The notes below the pieces were generated by a model, which searched no databases, had not been told where the DNA came from, and saw only the letters and a list, made by a program, of their open reading frames with translations. The translations under genes and the position numbers were made by a program. From assembly GCF_028389875.1 (NCBI RefSeq), contig NW_026907680.1:2666001-2730000 (forward strand): a stretch of DNA of 64,000 bases, given 5' to 3'. Origin of the DNA: Rhea pennata. Its lineage: Eukaryota; Chordata; Aves; Rheiformes; Rheidae. Positions 28,201-38,173 of this stretch are shown one piece after another. Each line of letters begins with the position of its first letter. Within the stretch, counting starts at the first letter, position 1.

Positions 28201-30612
28201 ATGGGACAGGGGAAAAGCAAGCCCCCGAGTTCCATAAAATTTCCTCGGATACCCAGAGATAGTCCACTGGGGTTTATGTTAGACAATTGGAAACACTACC
28301 TCACTACCAAGGATAAAGATAAGGCAAAGATGATTCATTATTGTATGGTAGTATGGGGAGGAAGGGAGATTTCCCGTAATGTTTTCTGGCCAATATTCGG
28401 ATTATCTGAGGATTGGGTTAGGCAGAAGTTGAATCTTTGGGTGAAAAGTAAAATCCCCTTCAGTAAGGAGGAGAGCGAGTATGCTGGCGTATGGGTGACT
28501 AGACCGGGCGCAGATGCCCTCCTTTCCTTGAGGGAAAAGGAGAACAGGGGAAAAGAAGAAATACCAATAGTTCCCCCCCCTTATGTACCACCCCAAGACG
28601 ACCCCCTTCCTAATGCATCGCAAGATCCCTCTAGGGTCGATGAACTAAGTCAAGATCTCATAACTCCAGAGCGGACGCAGCAGCAGAGTCTATACCCGCT
28701 CCGGGAAATGCCCATTGGAGGCCGGGGTCCAAACCCAGTTATAGGATTCATCTCCGTCCCATTGAGTTCCGGAGATGTGCGAGACTTTAAGAAAGAAATG
28801 GGGAACCTTCTGGAGGACCCACTAGGAGTATCAGAAAGATTAGATCAATTTTCGGGACCCAGCATTTATACCTGGGAGGAGTTGCAGGCTATAATGAATA
28901 TCCTATTCACAGCCGAGGAGAGGAATATGATTAGAAGGGCAGGAATGCGGATTTGGAATAACCAACACGCTCAGGGGCCTTTAGCGGACACCAAATGGCC
29001 ACTTCAAAACCCCAATTGGAATCATCAACAGCAGGAGGTCGAGTTTCTGGTAGATACCGGAGCCGAACGATCGACTGTTCAGAAAATCCCAAAGGGATGT
29101 AAGATACCTAGAGAAATAGCTCAAGTAGTGGGAGCCAAAGGGGAACCCTTTGAGGTCCCTACAATTAAGAATGTATTAATTGAAACAGAATCTAAAATGG
29201 GACTGGGGAACCTGCTATTAGTCCCAGAGGCAGATTTTAACTTGTTAGGGAGGGATCTGATTACGGAATTAGGTATTAATATGGAAGTAATAGACAAAGA
29301 AATAAGGATTAAACTCTGCCCTTTAAGGGTGGAAGATGAAGGAAAGATTAACCCCGAAGTTTGGTACACTCCTAACAGTGTTGGGAAACTTGATATAGCG
29401 CCTTTCTCAGTTATTATTAGAAACCCAGAGATACCTGTAAGAATTAAACAATATCCCATCTCCCCTGAGGGCAGGAAAGTTCTGCAACCCGAGATAAAGA
29501 GGTTACTGGAGAGAGGTCTCCTCGAACCTTGTATGTCTCCTTTTAACACCCCTATTTTGCCCGTGAGAAAGGCGGACGGGTCGTATCGACTAGTGCACGA
29601 TCTAAGGGAAATTAATAAAAGAACTGTGGCCCGCTTTCCGGTAGTGGCAAACCCCTATACTATATTGAGTAGATTGGGGCCTGAAAAACAATACTATAGT
29701 GTGATAGATCTCAAAGATGCATTCTGGACATGTCCTCTGGACGAACAGAGTAGAGACTATTTTGCATTTGAGTGGGAAGACCCAGACACGCATAGAAGAC
29801 AACAGTTGAGGTGGACGGTACTTCCCCAGGGATTTACAGAATCCCCAAATTTATTTGGACAAGCTCTAGAACAAATTTTGCAGGAGTATCACACGGGGGA
29901 AGGAATCACCCTCATCCAATATGTGGATGACCTCTTAATCGCAGGTGAGACTGAAGATAGAGTCCGTGAAGAAAGCATTAAGCTCCCGAACTTCCTCAAT
30001 GAAAAAGGGCTAAAAGTGTCAAAAGCTAAGCTACAATTTGTTGAGGAAGAGGTAAAATACCTGGGGCACTATCTTCGGAAGGGAGAGAAGAGAACAGACC
30101 CCGAAAGGGTAAGTGGGATCTTACCGCTGCCACCTCCTAGGAATAAGAAACAAATACGCCAACTTTTAGGACTTGTTGGGTATTGCCGACAATGGATAGA
30201 AAACTATAGCGCGAAAGTCAAATTCCTGTATGACAAATTGAGCCAGGAGGGACTACTAAAATGGAGCAATGAAGATGAGGAACGCTTAAAGGAATTGCGA
30301 CATGACTTAGTCAATGCTCCGGTGCTGAGCCTTCCTGACGTTAAGAGACCCTTTTATCTGTTCATCAACACAGATGACGGTACGGCTTATGGAGTATTGA
30401 TGCAAGAATGGGCGGGTAAAAAGAAGCCCGTAGGATATCTGTCCAAATTGCTAGATCCAGTAAGTCGGGGATGGCCTACTTGTCTACAGGCTATAGTAGC
30501 CTGTGCGTTACTCGTTGAAGAGGCCAACAAGATCACCCTTACCGGGCAGCTGCATGTGTTACCCCTCATAGTATCAGGGGAGTATTACAACAAAAGGCCG
30601 AGAAGTGGATAA
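28201..30612 (+). CDS. ERV1 fused gag-protease-RT frame with internal gag deletion
   Basis: 803 codons from ATG. Residues 1-125 are matrix (MGQGKSK start, Gly2 suited to myristoylation), PPPY lies at 125-128, and the N-terminal part of capsid runs to about 275 (ending near KWPLQNPNWN). The frame then goes directly into protease (LVDTGAERS, Asp-Thr-Gly-Ala at 285-288) and reverse transcriptase with YVDD at 574-577. The C-terminal capsid half with the major homology region and the whole nucleocapsid are missing, and the usual gag stop went with them, so gag and pol are joined without recoding. The frame ends in the RT-RNase H connection at a frameshift. No Gag particle-forming activity is expected. 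Confidence 0.85.
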   Translation: MGQGKSKPPSSIKFPRIPRDSPLGFMLDNWKHYLTTKDKDKAKMIHYCMVVWGGREISRNVFWPIFGLSEDWVRQKLNLWVKSKIPFSKEESEYAGVWVTRPGADALLSLREKENRGKEEIPIVPPPYVPPQDDPLPNASQDPSRVDELSQDLITPERTQQQSLYPLREMPIGGRGPNPVIGFISVPLSSGDVRDFKKEMGNLLEDPLGVSERLDQFSGPSIYTWEELQAIMNILFTAEERNMIRRAGMRIWNNQHAQGPLADTKWPLQNPNWNHQQQEVEFLVDTGAERSTVQKIPKGCKIPREIAQVVGAKGEPFEVPTIKNVLIETESKMGLGNLLLVPEADFNLLGRDLITELGINMEVIDKEIRIKLCPLRVEDEGKINPEVWYTPNSVGKLDIAPFSVIIRNPEIPVRIKQYPISPEGRKVLQPEIKRLLERGLLEPCMSPFNTPILPVRKADGSYRLVHDLREINKRTVARFPVVANPYTILSRLGPEKQYYSVIDLKDAFWTCPLDEQSRDYFAFEWEDPDTHRRQQLRWTVLPQGFTESPNLFGQALEQILQEYHTGEGITLIQYVDDLLIAGETEDRVREESIKLPNFLNEKGLKVSKAKLQFVEEEVKYLGHYLRKGEKRTDPERVSGILPLPPPRNKKQIRQLLGLVGYCRQWIENYSAKVKFLYDKLSQEGLLKWSNEDEERLKELRHDLVNAPVLSLPDVKRPFYLFINTDDGTAYGVLMQEWAGKKKPVGYLSKLLDPVSRGWPTCLQAIVACALLVEEANKITLTGQLHVLPLIVSGEYYNKRPRSG

Positions 30613-30780
30613 CAGATGCCCGACTTTAAGATACAAAGGCATTCTATTAGACTCCCCAAAATTATCCTTAGAGATAGCTAGCATGCAGAACCTAGCTCAA
30701 TTTTTATATGGAGAACCAAATGAGAACAATTTGACGCATGACTGGCTGTCATAGAAGAGCAAACAAAGATACGGCCAGAT
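30613..30780 (+). pseudogene. ERV1 pol, connection region out of frame
   Basis: Links the RT frame and the RNase H frame. Reading in the neighbouring frame continues pol-like sequence but meets a TAG in CTGTCATAG near 30753. Confidence 0.7.
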
Positions 30781-32010
30781 TTGGAAGAAGAAGAATTAGA
30801 GGTGGGAGACAGACTATTTGTGGACGGGTCCTCTAGGGTTGTTAATGGTGAAAGGGCGCCTGGATATGCAATAACTTCAGGAAAGGAGTTAACAGTCCTC
30901 GAGTCGGGGCCACTGCACAAGTCTTGGTTGGCACAGGCCTGTGAGCTTTATGCTTTACTACGAGCCCTGCAGATATTGCAAGGTAAAATAGGTACTATAT
31001 ATACCGACTCGAAATATGCATATGGGGTTGTGCATACTTTTGGCAAGATGTGGGAAGAGAGGGGACTGATGAACTCCCAGGGCAAGAGCCTGATACATCA
31101 GAATTTGATCAGAAGAGTATTGCTAGCTCTGAGGGGGCCTAAGGAAATTGCTGTGGTACATTTGAAAGGGCACCAGAGAGGAAAAGATTTCAGAAGTAGA
31201 GGGAATAATGCCGCAGACCAAGAAGCAAAGAGGGCCGCACTATTAACTTTGCGTATCTCCCAGGGAACACAATGTCAGATTTGTGGGAGAATACATCTGC
31301 AACCTCCTTGCCATGTTTATCGAGAAAATGGGAAGTTGCTTGTGACGGATTGCATCTGTAAGGATCAGAGGCCTGAGGAATCGGTCCATGACCCACCTTG
31401 GAGAGTGTACAGTTTTACCACGTGTGAGCAGGAAAGGCTGGAAAAGATGGGGCTGAGGCGAGACTCCCAGGGGCGGTGGAAACTTCCGGGGGGAAACAGA
31501 ATAGTATTACCAAAATCAGTAGCTATGGAAATTATGAGGAGGATACATGGTCGGACACATTGCGGGGCGCAGGCGCTAGTGGATCAATTTACTATACAAT
31601 ACATGTGTTTTGGGGCCGACGACCTGGCAAAACAGGTGGTACGAGGACGTGTCACCTGCTTGAAGGTGAACAAGGCCCATCTACGGCACCCCGTGCGAGG
31701 GGGACGACCGGCAGCGCGGCGGCCGTTTGCACATATTCAGGTAGATTTTACTGAACTGCCAAAGATTGGAAGGTATAAATACCTATTAGTAATGGTGGAC
31801 CATTTGACCCATTATGTGGAGGCTTTTCCCCCAGCAAGAGCCACTGCTCAGGTGGTAGTCAAAATCCTCTTAGAACAACTTATCCCCCGCTATGGGATTA
31901 CGGAGACTATTGATTCTGATCGGGGCCCCCATTTCGTGTCTAGAATTGTGACCGACACTATGACTGCATTAGGGGTTAGATGGGACCATCATACCCCCTG
32001 GCACCCCTAA
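30781..32010 (+). CDS. ERV1 RNase H and integrase N-terminal two thirds
   Basis: Starts in RNase H (FVDGSS motif, then YTDSK with a catalytic Asp). The integrase zinc-binding region keeps IHGRTH and TCLK, but the Cys expected three residues before the latter reads Arg. The integrase core follows with VDFTELP (first Asp) and DSDRGPHF (second Asp). A TAA at 32008-32010 ends the frame after HTPWHP, before the catalytic Glu. Confidence 0.85.
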   Translation: MEEEELEVGDRLFVDGSSRVVNGERAPGYAITSGKELTVLESGPLHKSWLAQACELYALLRALQILQGKIGTIYTDSKYAYGVVHTFGKMWEERGLMNSQGKSLIHQNLIRRVLLALRGPKEIAVVHLKGHQRGKDFRSRGNNAADQEAKRAALLTLRISQGTQCQICGRIHLQPPCHVYRENGKLLVTDCICKDQRPEESVHDPPWRVYSFTTCEQERLEKMGLRRDSQGRWKLPGGNRIVLPKSVAMEIMRRIHGRTHCGAQALVDQFTIQYMCFGADDLAKQVVRGRVTCLKVNKAHLRHPVRGGRPAARRPFAHIQVDFTELPKIGRYKYLLVMVDHLTHYVEAFPPARATAQVVVKILLEQLIPRYGITETIDSDRGPHFVSRIVTDTMTALGVRWDHHTPWHP

Positions 32011-32031
32011 AGTTCAGGGCGAGTAGAAAGA

Positions 32032-32622
32032 ATGAATGGAGAAATAAAAAAACAGTTAACAAAGCTCATGATTGAGACCAAACTGTCATGGATAAAATGT
32101 TTGCCGTTAGCTCTACTAAATGTTAGGACACAACCCAGAACGGACATGGGGGTCTCCCCATTCGAAATGTTGTATGGAATGCCTTACAATATGGGAGAAC
32201 CGCAGGATCACCCAATAGTCAGAGATCAGATCACGGCCAATTATGTTACTCAATTAATGAAATACAGGAAAGAGTTATGGAAAAAAGGAATCTTAGCGCA
32301 GAGACCGCCGTTAGACCTAAAGTTGCATTGTGCACGGCCGGGTGACTGGGTAATGATCAAAACATGGAAGGAAGCAACTTTGACCCCACAATGGGAGGGG
32401 CCTTACCTTGTGTTATTGACTACAGAAGCTGCAGTTCGGACGGCGGAAAAAGGATGGACTCATGCCAGCAGAATTAAGGGACCGGTGGAAATCCAAGATC
32501 CTGGCCCCAAACTCGAATCAACTTCCGAGTGGCAAATAATTGGAAGACCCGGAGGATTGAAGTTAAAAATACAGAGGAAAGGGACTAGCAGAACTCAAAC
32601 ATCAAATGCCCAGAGGAACTGA
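32032..32622 (+). CDS. ERV1 integrase C-terminal part after the stop
   Basis: Same frame as the upstream pol segment. It opens just after the stop with GRVERMN, which holds the catalytic Glu, and runs through the C-terminal domain (PGDWVMIK and PQWEGPYLVLL) to a normal-looking end at 32622. Confidence 0.8.
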   Translation: MNGEIKKQLTKLMIETKLSWIKCLPLALLNVRTQPRTDMGVSPFEMLYGMPYNMGEPQDHPIVRDQITANYVTQLMKYRKELWKKGILAQRPPLDLKLHCARPGDWVMIKTWKEATLTPQWEGPYLVLLTTEAAVRTAEKGWTHASRIKGPVEIQDPGPKLESTSEWQIIGRPGGLKLKIQRKGTSRTQTSNAQRN

Positions 32623-33235
32623 ATCTCCACTCGGGAGGAGGGAATGTATGAGGTACCCATGGTTGAATCTTTTCCTTTGTAAAATTTGCAGAGGCAAGTG
32701 GTAAGCCCATTGCGGCTAGAAAATTCCTGGCGAGAAAACTGGCGGAATCGCTTATATCTAGGGAACTTATCTGAGAGGTATCCCGTGCGGTTCCGCCTTG
32801 ATTGACCACCAGAACTAAAATTTATATACAGAACTGCGGGTGTTGTCTAGGAGGGCTCCTGAAGAATATCCTTGCTGCTGAGAAGATGGTTCACCTTGTG
32901 GCTCGAAGCAACCGGGTCGACGAGCGAGGCAGAGGGGTAACAGCTAGTGGAGAACGAAACCTCCGGATTTGGACACCCGTAGGACGTTCAGGATACAGCC
33001 CCGTGAAAGGGACTGGAATTGGTACCCCCTGTAGATCCACCGAAGCGCGCTCCCTCCTTCAACGCAGGACTTCCCCCTTGACTCTGCAAATTCTTGTGTT
33101 GATTGTACAATTAGCGGGTGCTGTTGGGTCCATATCTCACCAGATATAACCGCCTGCCTGATACAGAGCGTTTGCAAATATTAGAACTAGCCGCGGAAGA
33201 ATTACGCCAATATAATGAGCAAAATGAATCAGGAT
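32623..33235 (+). pseudogene. ERV1 env remnants
   Basis: Only about 0.6 kb separates pol from the LTR, against nearly 2 kb for an intact gammaretroviral env. An AG acceptor (AAAATTTGCAG) ends near 32691. No surface-unit domain, fusion peptide or CX6CC motif can be seen. A short open tail ending in TAA at about 33235 probably represents the end of the transmembrane subunit. Confidence 0.55.
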
Positions 33236-33252
33236 AAGAGAAATGGGGGAAT
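33236..33252 (+). promoter_or_regulatory. ERV1 polypurine tract
   Basis: AAGAGAAATGGGGGAAT directly before the 3' LTR; primes plus-strand synthesis in retroviruses. Confidence 0.8.
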
Positions 33253-33713
33253 TGTAGTAGAACCAGATATGTATCCTGTTTTCATTTTGCAAAACAACAA
33301 AGAACCTAGTAATACGTATTGTGAAAAAGATGGCTTTGCCTAACTGGTTTAAAAGATTAAAGGAAGTTTGGCCAATCACTTGGCTATACCATAAAAGGTC
33401 AACGATCGAACTCCAGCGAATGAGAAGTTAAAGGAACTTTGGCCAATCACTTGGCTATACCATAAAAGGTCAACGATCGACCTCCAACGAATGAGAAGAA
33501 ACTAGAACCCTAGCAACAGGACTCACATGCGCAGAATGCTGTTACAACAGGAAGACGGAATGATATAAAAAGAGGAACTGGGACCCACCCGGTGCGGCAG
33601 TTGGCAGAGCGAAGACTCCCGTGTCGCCCAGCGCTGATATTTGCCTATATCTTGCTTGCTGTAATTAATAAAATTCTTACATTGGCTACACTGATTGAGT
33701 GAAATTTATGACA
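33253..33713 (+). mobile_element. 3' LTR of ERV1 with a 71-bp U3 duplication
   Basis: 461 bases. Same ends, TATAAAA (33564-33570) and AATAAA (33667-33672) as the 5' LTR. It is 72 bases longer because of a 71-bp tandem duplication in U3 and one extra G. Confidence 0.9.
33361..33502. repeat. 71-bp tandem duplication in ERV1 U3
   Basis: Two copies starting AGGAA(G/C)TTTGGCCAATCA at 33361 and 33432. Each holds a CCAAT box and AAAAGGTCAACGATCGA. The first copy has three or four private differences; the second equals the single copy in the 5' LTR. Confidence 0.9.
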
Positions 33714-34020
33714 ACTGTGAAGAAATTCCTCCTCATATTCAGGCGGAGCGTCCGCTGGTTCAGTTTGTGCCCGCTGCCTCTAGTCCTGTCGCACGGCACT
33801 ACTGAAAAGAGTTTGGCCCCGTCCCCTTGACACCCTCCCTTCAGGTACTTAGACACACTGATAAGATCCCCCTCAGGCTTCTCCTCCCCAGGCTAAACAG
33901 CCCCAGCTCTCGCAGCCGTTCCTCGGAGGGCAGCTGCTCCAGCCCCCGACCACCTTCGCAGCCCCACGCCGCCCTCTCTCCAGCAGCTCCGTGTCTCTCT
34001 CGTCCCCTCTGTCAGGGCTC
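33714..34020 (-). mobile_element. CR1 LINE 3' end, part 2 (resumes after the provirus)
   Basis: Begins with the right target-site duplication ACTG (33714-33717) and continues as the reverse complement of 7891-8180. Confidence 0.9.
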
Positions 34021-34134
34021 GAGGAGGCGCCAGGGAGGGGGTGGGGCTCGGCGGCCGCGCTGCCTGCTGGGATTGCAGTTCCCGGCGCGGGGCGGCAGCG
34101 GCATCGCTGGGCCTGGGGGAGGGAAGGGGGCGCG
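34021..34134. promoter_or_regulatory. CpG-rich segment with ZNF143-like box (copy M)
   Basis: Same content as 7766-7890 in the other orientation; GCCTGCTGGGATTGCAGTTC at about 34061. It lies 1.1 kb upstream of the small exon of the CARD unit, which fits a promoter for it, but no transcription start can be read. Confidence 0.3.
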
Positions 34135-34465
34135 GCGAGGGGCCCAGGCGTCCGAGCCGGCGCTCGGGTGACGGGGAGCGGGGGGAAGGGGGGGTGCTCG
34201 GACGCCTGGGCCCCTGTCGTGGGAAGGGATGGGGATTTCCTGGGCACGTGGAAGGAGGGGCCCGGACGCCTGGACCCCTCGTGTGAGGGGGGCAGAGGGG
34301 TGTCGGGAAGCCTGGACGCCTGGTGTGGGGGGAGGCAGTCAGGTGTCTGGATGCTGGGTCCCTGGGGTGGTGGGGCCCATGGGGGTGCTTGGATGCCCGC
34401 CAGGATGGGGGGCTGAGGGGTGCCTGGACGCCTGGGCACCCGGGGTGGGGGGAAGCAGGGGGGGA
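34135..34465. repeat. GC-rich minisatellite, third copy
   Basis: Units with the core GGACGCCTGGGCCCCT or GGACGCCTGGACCCCT, closest in order to the L copy. Confidence 0.85.
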
Positions 34466-35146
34466 TGTTGTCCCACTGGTCCCAACTGCCCTGCATATGG
34501 GTGTGCGTGGGGCTGCTGTGTACGTGGGGCTGCCGTGTCCATGTCTTTGCCTGTGAAAGGGGCAGCCGTGTCCTTGGCGTGTGTGTGTCTCATTGGCATG
34601 TGTGTGGGACAGCCGTGCCGTTGGCGTGTGCGTGTCATTGGCGTATTATTGGGGCGGCCATGTTGACATGTGCAGGGTTGCTGCAGAACAAACCAAGGGT
34701 GATGAGCTCGATTGACTGTTTTTGCCATGACACTGTCTGAAATTAGCTTAAAACTCCAATGCAGTGAGTTCCCAGCAAGACATATGGGTTGAACCAGGTG
34801 ATGGGATGTCTCCTCCCTGTCAGAGGTGCTCATGGAACATCATCCGTAGCTCCAGCATTTCCCATGGCCAGTTCACACCGCGCAGTGGTGGTCTCTGGTA
34901 GGGCTGCGGTTAGCTGTGCTGTCACTTGATGGCACTGGCTCGCTGGGGATGGGAGCAGCCGTGAGAGAGGGTCACCCGCAAGGCTGGGAGGTGACCTGGG
35001 AGTCCTGGTCCCCTAAGGGAAGGAGCCTCCTTTGGAAAGGTGTCTGCTCTGTCCCTCCCTTCTGCAGCGCCCCATTGACTGTGCAAGATTGGAGCTCCCT
35101 CCCATTGCTTCCCCTCTCATTTCTTTTCTGTTTTGCTGTCCCACAG
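34466..35146. other. Duplicated stretch between minisatellite and small exon (copy M)
   Basis: Includes the GTGTGCGTGGGGCTGC short tandem array at 34500-34660. The rest matches 6799-7309 in reverse. No gene recognised. Confidence 0.5.
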
Positions 35147-35203
35147 GCTTTAGGGGCAGAGAACAAATCCGCAAAGAATCTGCTCAAATGTTGGCAGTGA
35201 CAG
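35147..35203 (+). CDS. Small exon upstream of the CARD exon (copy M)
   Basis: Acceptor GCTGTCCCACAG, 57 bases, donor GTGAGACT. It contains an ATG followed by LAVTG-type codons to the donor in phase 1. This may be the start codon of a short CARD protein, or the exon may continue a longer frame from upstream. Kept open in this copy only. Confidence 0.4.
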
Positions 35204-35527
35204 GTGAGACTTTTGGGGGCGAAACGCCTCAAAACCAGGGGCTGGGGCTCAAACACCCACTCTAAAACACAGCATTGGCCCCGGCACAGCCCCAGTTTGA
35301 ATTAGACATTCACACTAGAATGCTTTCGGCTTTCGGCTAGACGGTGCCATCACTCACTAATAACAGAGAGGACTGGGTGCTCCGTGGTGCCGTTCATTTC
35401 CTCCTTGGGTCGTGCTAGCTCAGGCAAACCCTGCTGTGAAGTGGCTGCTGCTCCATGACCTGTGAAGCAGCTGAAAGAGCACCAGTGTGTCCACAGATGA
35501 CTAACCCTTTGCTTCTGGCCTCCCCAG

Positions 35528-35782
35528 GGGGAACACTATGTCAATAGGCACCGAGTGGAGCTCATTGAATGCGTTGTTGAAGTGAAAGGTGTCCTGGACC
35601 TCCTGCTCAGGGACGTTCTGGACTTTGAGCAATACCAAATAATTTTGGTGGAGAGAACATCCCACACCATGATGCGTGAGCTGTTCAGGCTGATGCCGAG
35701 CTGGACTCCCTGGTGCAAGGATCGCCTGTACGAGGCCCTGAAGAAAAAGCCCCCACGCCTCGTTGAAGTCCTTGAGAAGTAA
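35528..35782 (+). CDS. CARD domain, last exon (copy M)
   Basis: 255 bases after CTGGCCTCCCCAG, encoding the same C-terminal CARD as 6169-6422 with a few replacements (HYVNRHRVELIECV, DVLDFEQYQIILVERT, FRLMPSWTPWCKDRLYEAL) and a TAA at 35780-35782. It has one more G at the exon start than copy L, so it enters in phase 0, while the preceding small exon leaves in phase 1. Joined to it, the CARD would be read out of frame. The extra G sits in a run of five G, so assembly error is possible. The domain should bind other CARDs in inflammasome or caspase-1 type signalling if it is expressed. Confidence 0.65.
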   Translation, partial: GEHYVNRHRVELIECVVEVKGVLDLLLRDVLDFEQYQIILVERTSHTMMRELFRLMPSWTPWCKDRLYEALKKKPPRLVEVLEK

Positions 35783-35884
35783 TTTGCCGAGGCACTGACT
35801 GCTCTGTGATACAGAGGAGTTCTTCCATGGATAAGCAAAGTTCCTCTAGGCAGCTCACAAGTGACTTCACAAATGGCAGCATCA

Positions 35885-36600
35885 CCAAATCACTGAATCA
35901 ACGCATTGCTGAAGTTGGAAAGCACCTCTGGAAGAGAACATCTGCCTCCACCCTCTTTTCTTTTATACCTGGAGGTATACCTGGAGCATGCTGACTGAGA
36001 CTGTGTCCAGTTGGGTTTTGAGCAGCAGCAAGGATGGAGACTCACAGTCCTGCTGAGCAACTTGGTCTGGTGTTCCATCGCTCTTGCAGTGGAAAGTCTT
36101 TTCTTACATTTCAATGGAATTTCTTGTATTTCTACATGTGCCTGTTGCCTCCCATCCTGCCACTGGCTGTCACAGAAGAATCTGTCTCTGTCTTCTTTAT
36201 GCCATGTCCCCATCAGGTACTTCTGTACATTCAAATTGCCCTGAGCCTTCTCCCCTTACACACTGAACAGGCCCAGCTATCTCTGTCTCTCCTCATACAG
36301 GAGATGCTCCAGGCCCTTAGTCTTCTTTGTGGTTGGACTCACTCCAGTAGGTCCATGTTTCTCTTGTGCTGGTGGACCAAGCTCTCCAGGTGCGGCCTCA
36401 CCAGTGCTGAGCAGAGGGGAAGGATCACCTGCCTCCACCTGCTGGCAATGCTCTTCCTGATGCAGCCCAGGATACCATGGCTGCTCTTTGCCACCAGAGC
36501 ACATTGCTGGTTCATGGTCAGCTTGGTGCCCACCACAGCCCCCAGGTCCTTCTCTGAAAAGCTCCTCTCCAGCACAGCCAGGTATCAGCACCCCTCCCTG
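35885..36600 (-). mobile_element. CR1 LINE, 3' third (copy M)
   Basis: Reverse complement of 5350-6065, with the same ORF2 remnant. Confidence 0.9.
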
Positions 36601-38172
36601 GTTACGCACCAAGTCCCTGCTTCATCAGGACATTGATGAAGAAGCAATGGGAGACAGCGTGGAGCCCTCCTGGAGGCAGCTGTACAACACCTGCTGCTCT
36701 CCCCTCCGGCACTGAGCTTGCCAACACCCCTGCTGCCTCCGCAGGGTGGTTGCTCCTTCCCAGGCACTAACAGCTGCCTTGTGGCCACTGGTGGCCTCTC
36801 AGGTCTTGAGGCGCAAGTGAGCTCACTAGCAGAAGCAGCAGCAAGGTTCCTCCTCCTGGCTTCCAGGTGGGTGGGGCTGGAATCACCTCCCTGTCAGCAC
36901 TGACACCATTTTCCTGCTGCGAGGCTTCCAGGTGCAAGGCACAAGTGCCCTCACACTCAGCATCAAAGCCTTGTGCCTGCCAGTGGCCTCTCCGGGCCTG
37001 AGGGAGTAGTGGCCTCGCAGTCAGCACTGCCATCCTGTGCCTGCCACTGACCTGTCAGGTCCTGAGGCAGAAGTGACCTCCTGAAGTGGAGCAGCAGCAG
37101 TGGGCCTGCTCCTGTCCTATCAGAAGTGACCTCACAAGCTCCCAAAGGGGCAATGGGCCTGGTGCTGGTGGTTCTTCGGGAGAAGTGGCATCCACGTGCC
37201 TGCTGCTGGCCTAGGAGCTGATGAGGCGCAAGTCACCTCCCAAGCACCGCTGAAGCCAGGTGACGGCTCCTGCCTCTCAGGGACTGAGAAATCCTAAGTA
37301 GAAGAGAATTTCTGAGCTCTTTCTTCCCCGCAGTACAACCGCTCTTCCTCAGCAGCCCTTGGAAGGAACTTCCCCTGTTCCAGCAGCCTGGGCTCACTGC
37401 CCTCCAAGGGGCACGTGTGCAGCTGTGGGATGACAAATGCAGGTGTTCGATGACGGCAGAGAACTCGCTGAGAAACTCGTGTTACTGAGACACCCTTTGC
37501 TCTGCCCTTCAGCAGGGCTACAGCTCTGGCGTGATCAGCAAGTCACAGTAACCGAAAGCTTGGCTCATCTGTCAGGCCAGCTTCTAGAAAGGATTGAGGA
37601 ATGAGGAGGCGGGGACAGACACACCTGTATCTTAACATCCCTGGACTTCTTCTCAGAGGAAGTGTCCCCGGAGTGGCAGCATGGTTAATCTAATGCCTGA
37701 AAGCCTCTAGAGCTGCAACATTAATGTATCTCCAAACCAACGTGGCGTAGTGAAACTCGTATAACAAAACCACACTGTTGTTGTCTTGGCACTCCTCTCA
37801 CTCGACCGTGCTTTTACAGCCACCTCCAGAGGCGCACGGAAGCAGCAGCAATCTGTAGTGCCCAGCGCTGCCGGCTGAGCCCTCGGAAAGCTTTCGGCTT
37901 CACTACAGGGTTTTCCAGTGCATGAGGACTGAAGTAGGGGACACAGAACAGATCCAAGAGCAATGTGCTCAGTGCTAAGAGAACGCTGAAAACGCTACAT
38001 GTCTGTAGCAGGACGAGAATGGAAGGGAGCAGAGGGACTGCTGTGGCTAAAAGGCAGCGCCTGACTTGAGCAAGACCACACATGTGCTTCCATACAAAAT
38101 ACTTAGGCAGCTCCACCAAGCTGCAGAAGAAAGGTTAGCCAGTTGGTTACTCGCACGAGAAGGCATATGGAC
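36601..38172. other. Duplicated stretch, copy M; no gene recognised
   Basis: Mirror of 3772-5335, including the decayed array of about 100-130 bp repeats (36730-37250). Confidence 0.5.
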
Positions 38173-38173
38173 T

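Larger units (their letters stand above)
27395..33713 (+). mobile_element. Gammaretrovirus-like endogenous provirus ERV1, defective
   Basis: A complete LTR-to-LTR element of 6.3 kb: 5' LTR, primer-binding site, leader, a fused gag-pro-pol frame with a large gag deletion, a broken pol 3' part, env reduced to remnants, polypurine tract and 3' LTR. Gammaretroviral traits are the 4-bp target duplication, an N-terminal MGQGKS myristoylation signal, a PPPY late motif, and the pol order protease, RT, RNase H, integrase in one frame. It cannot encode a functional virus because of the gag and env deletions, a frameshift and stops in pol. Confidence 0.92.
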
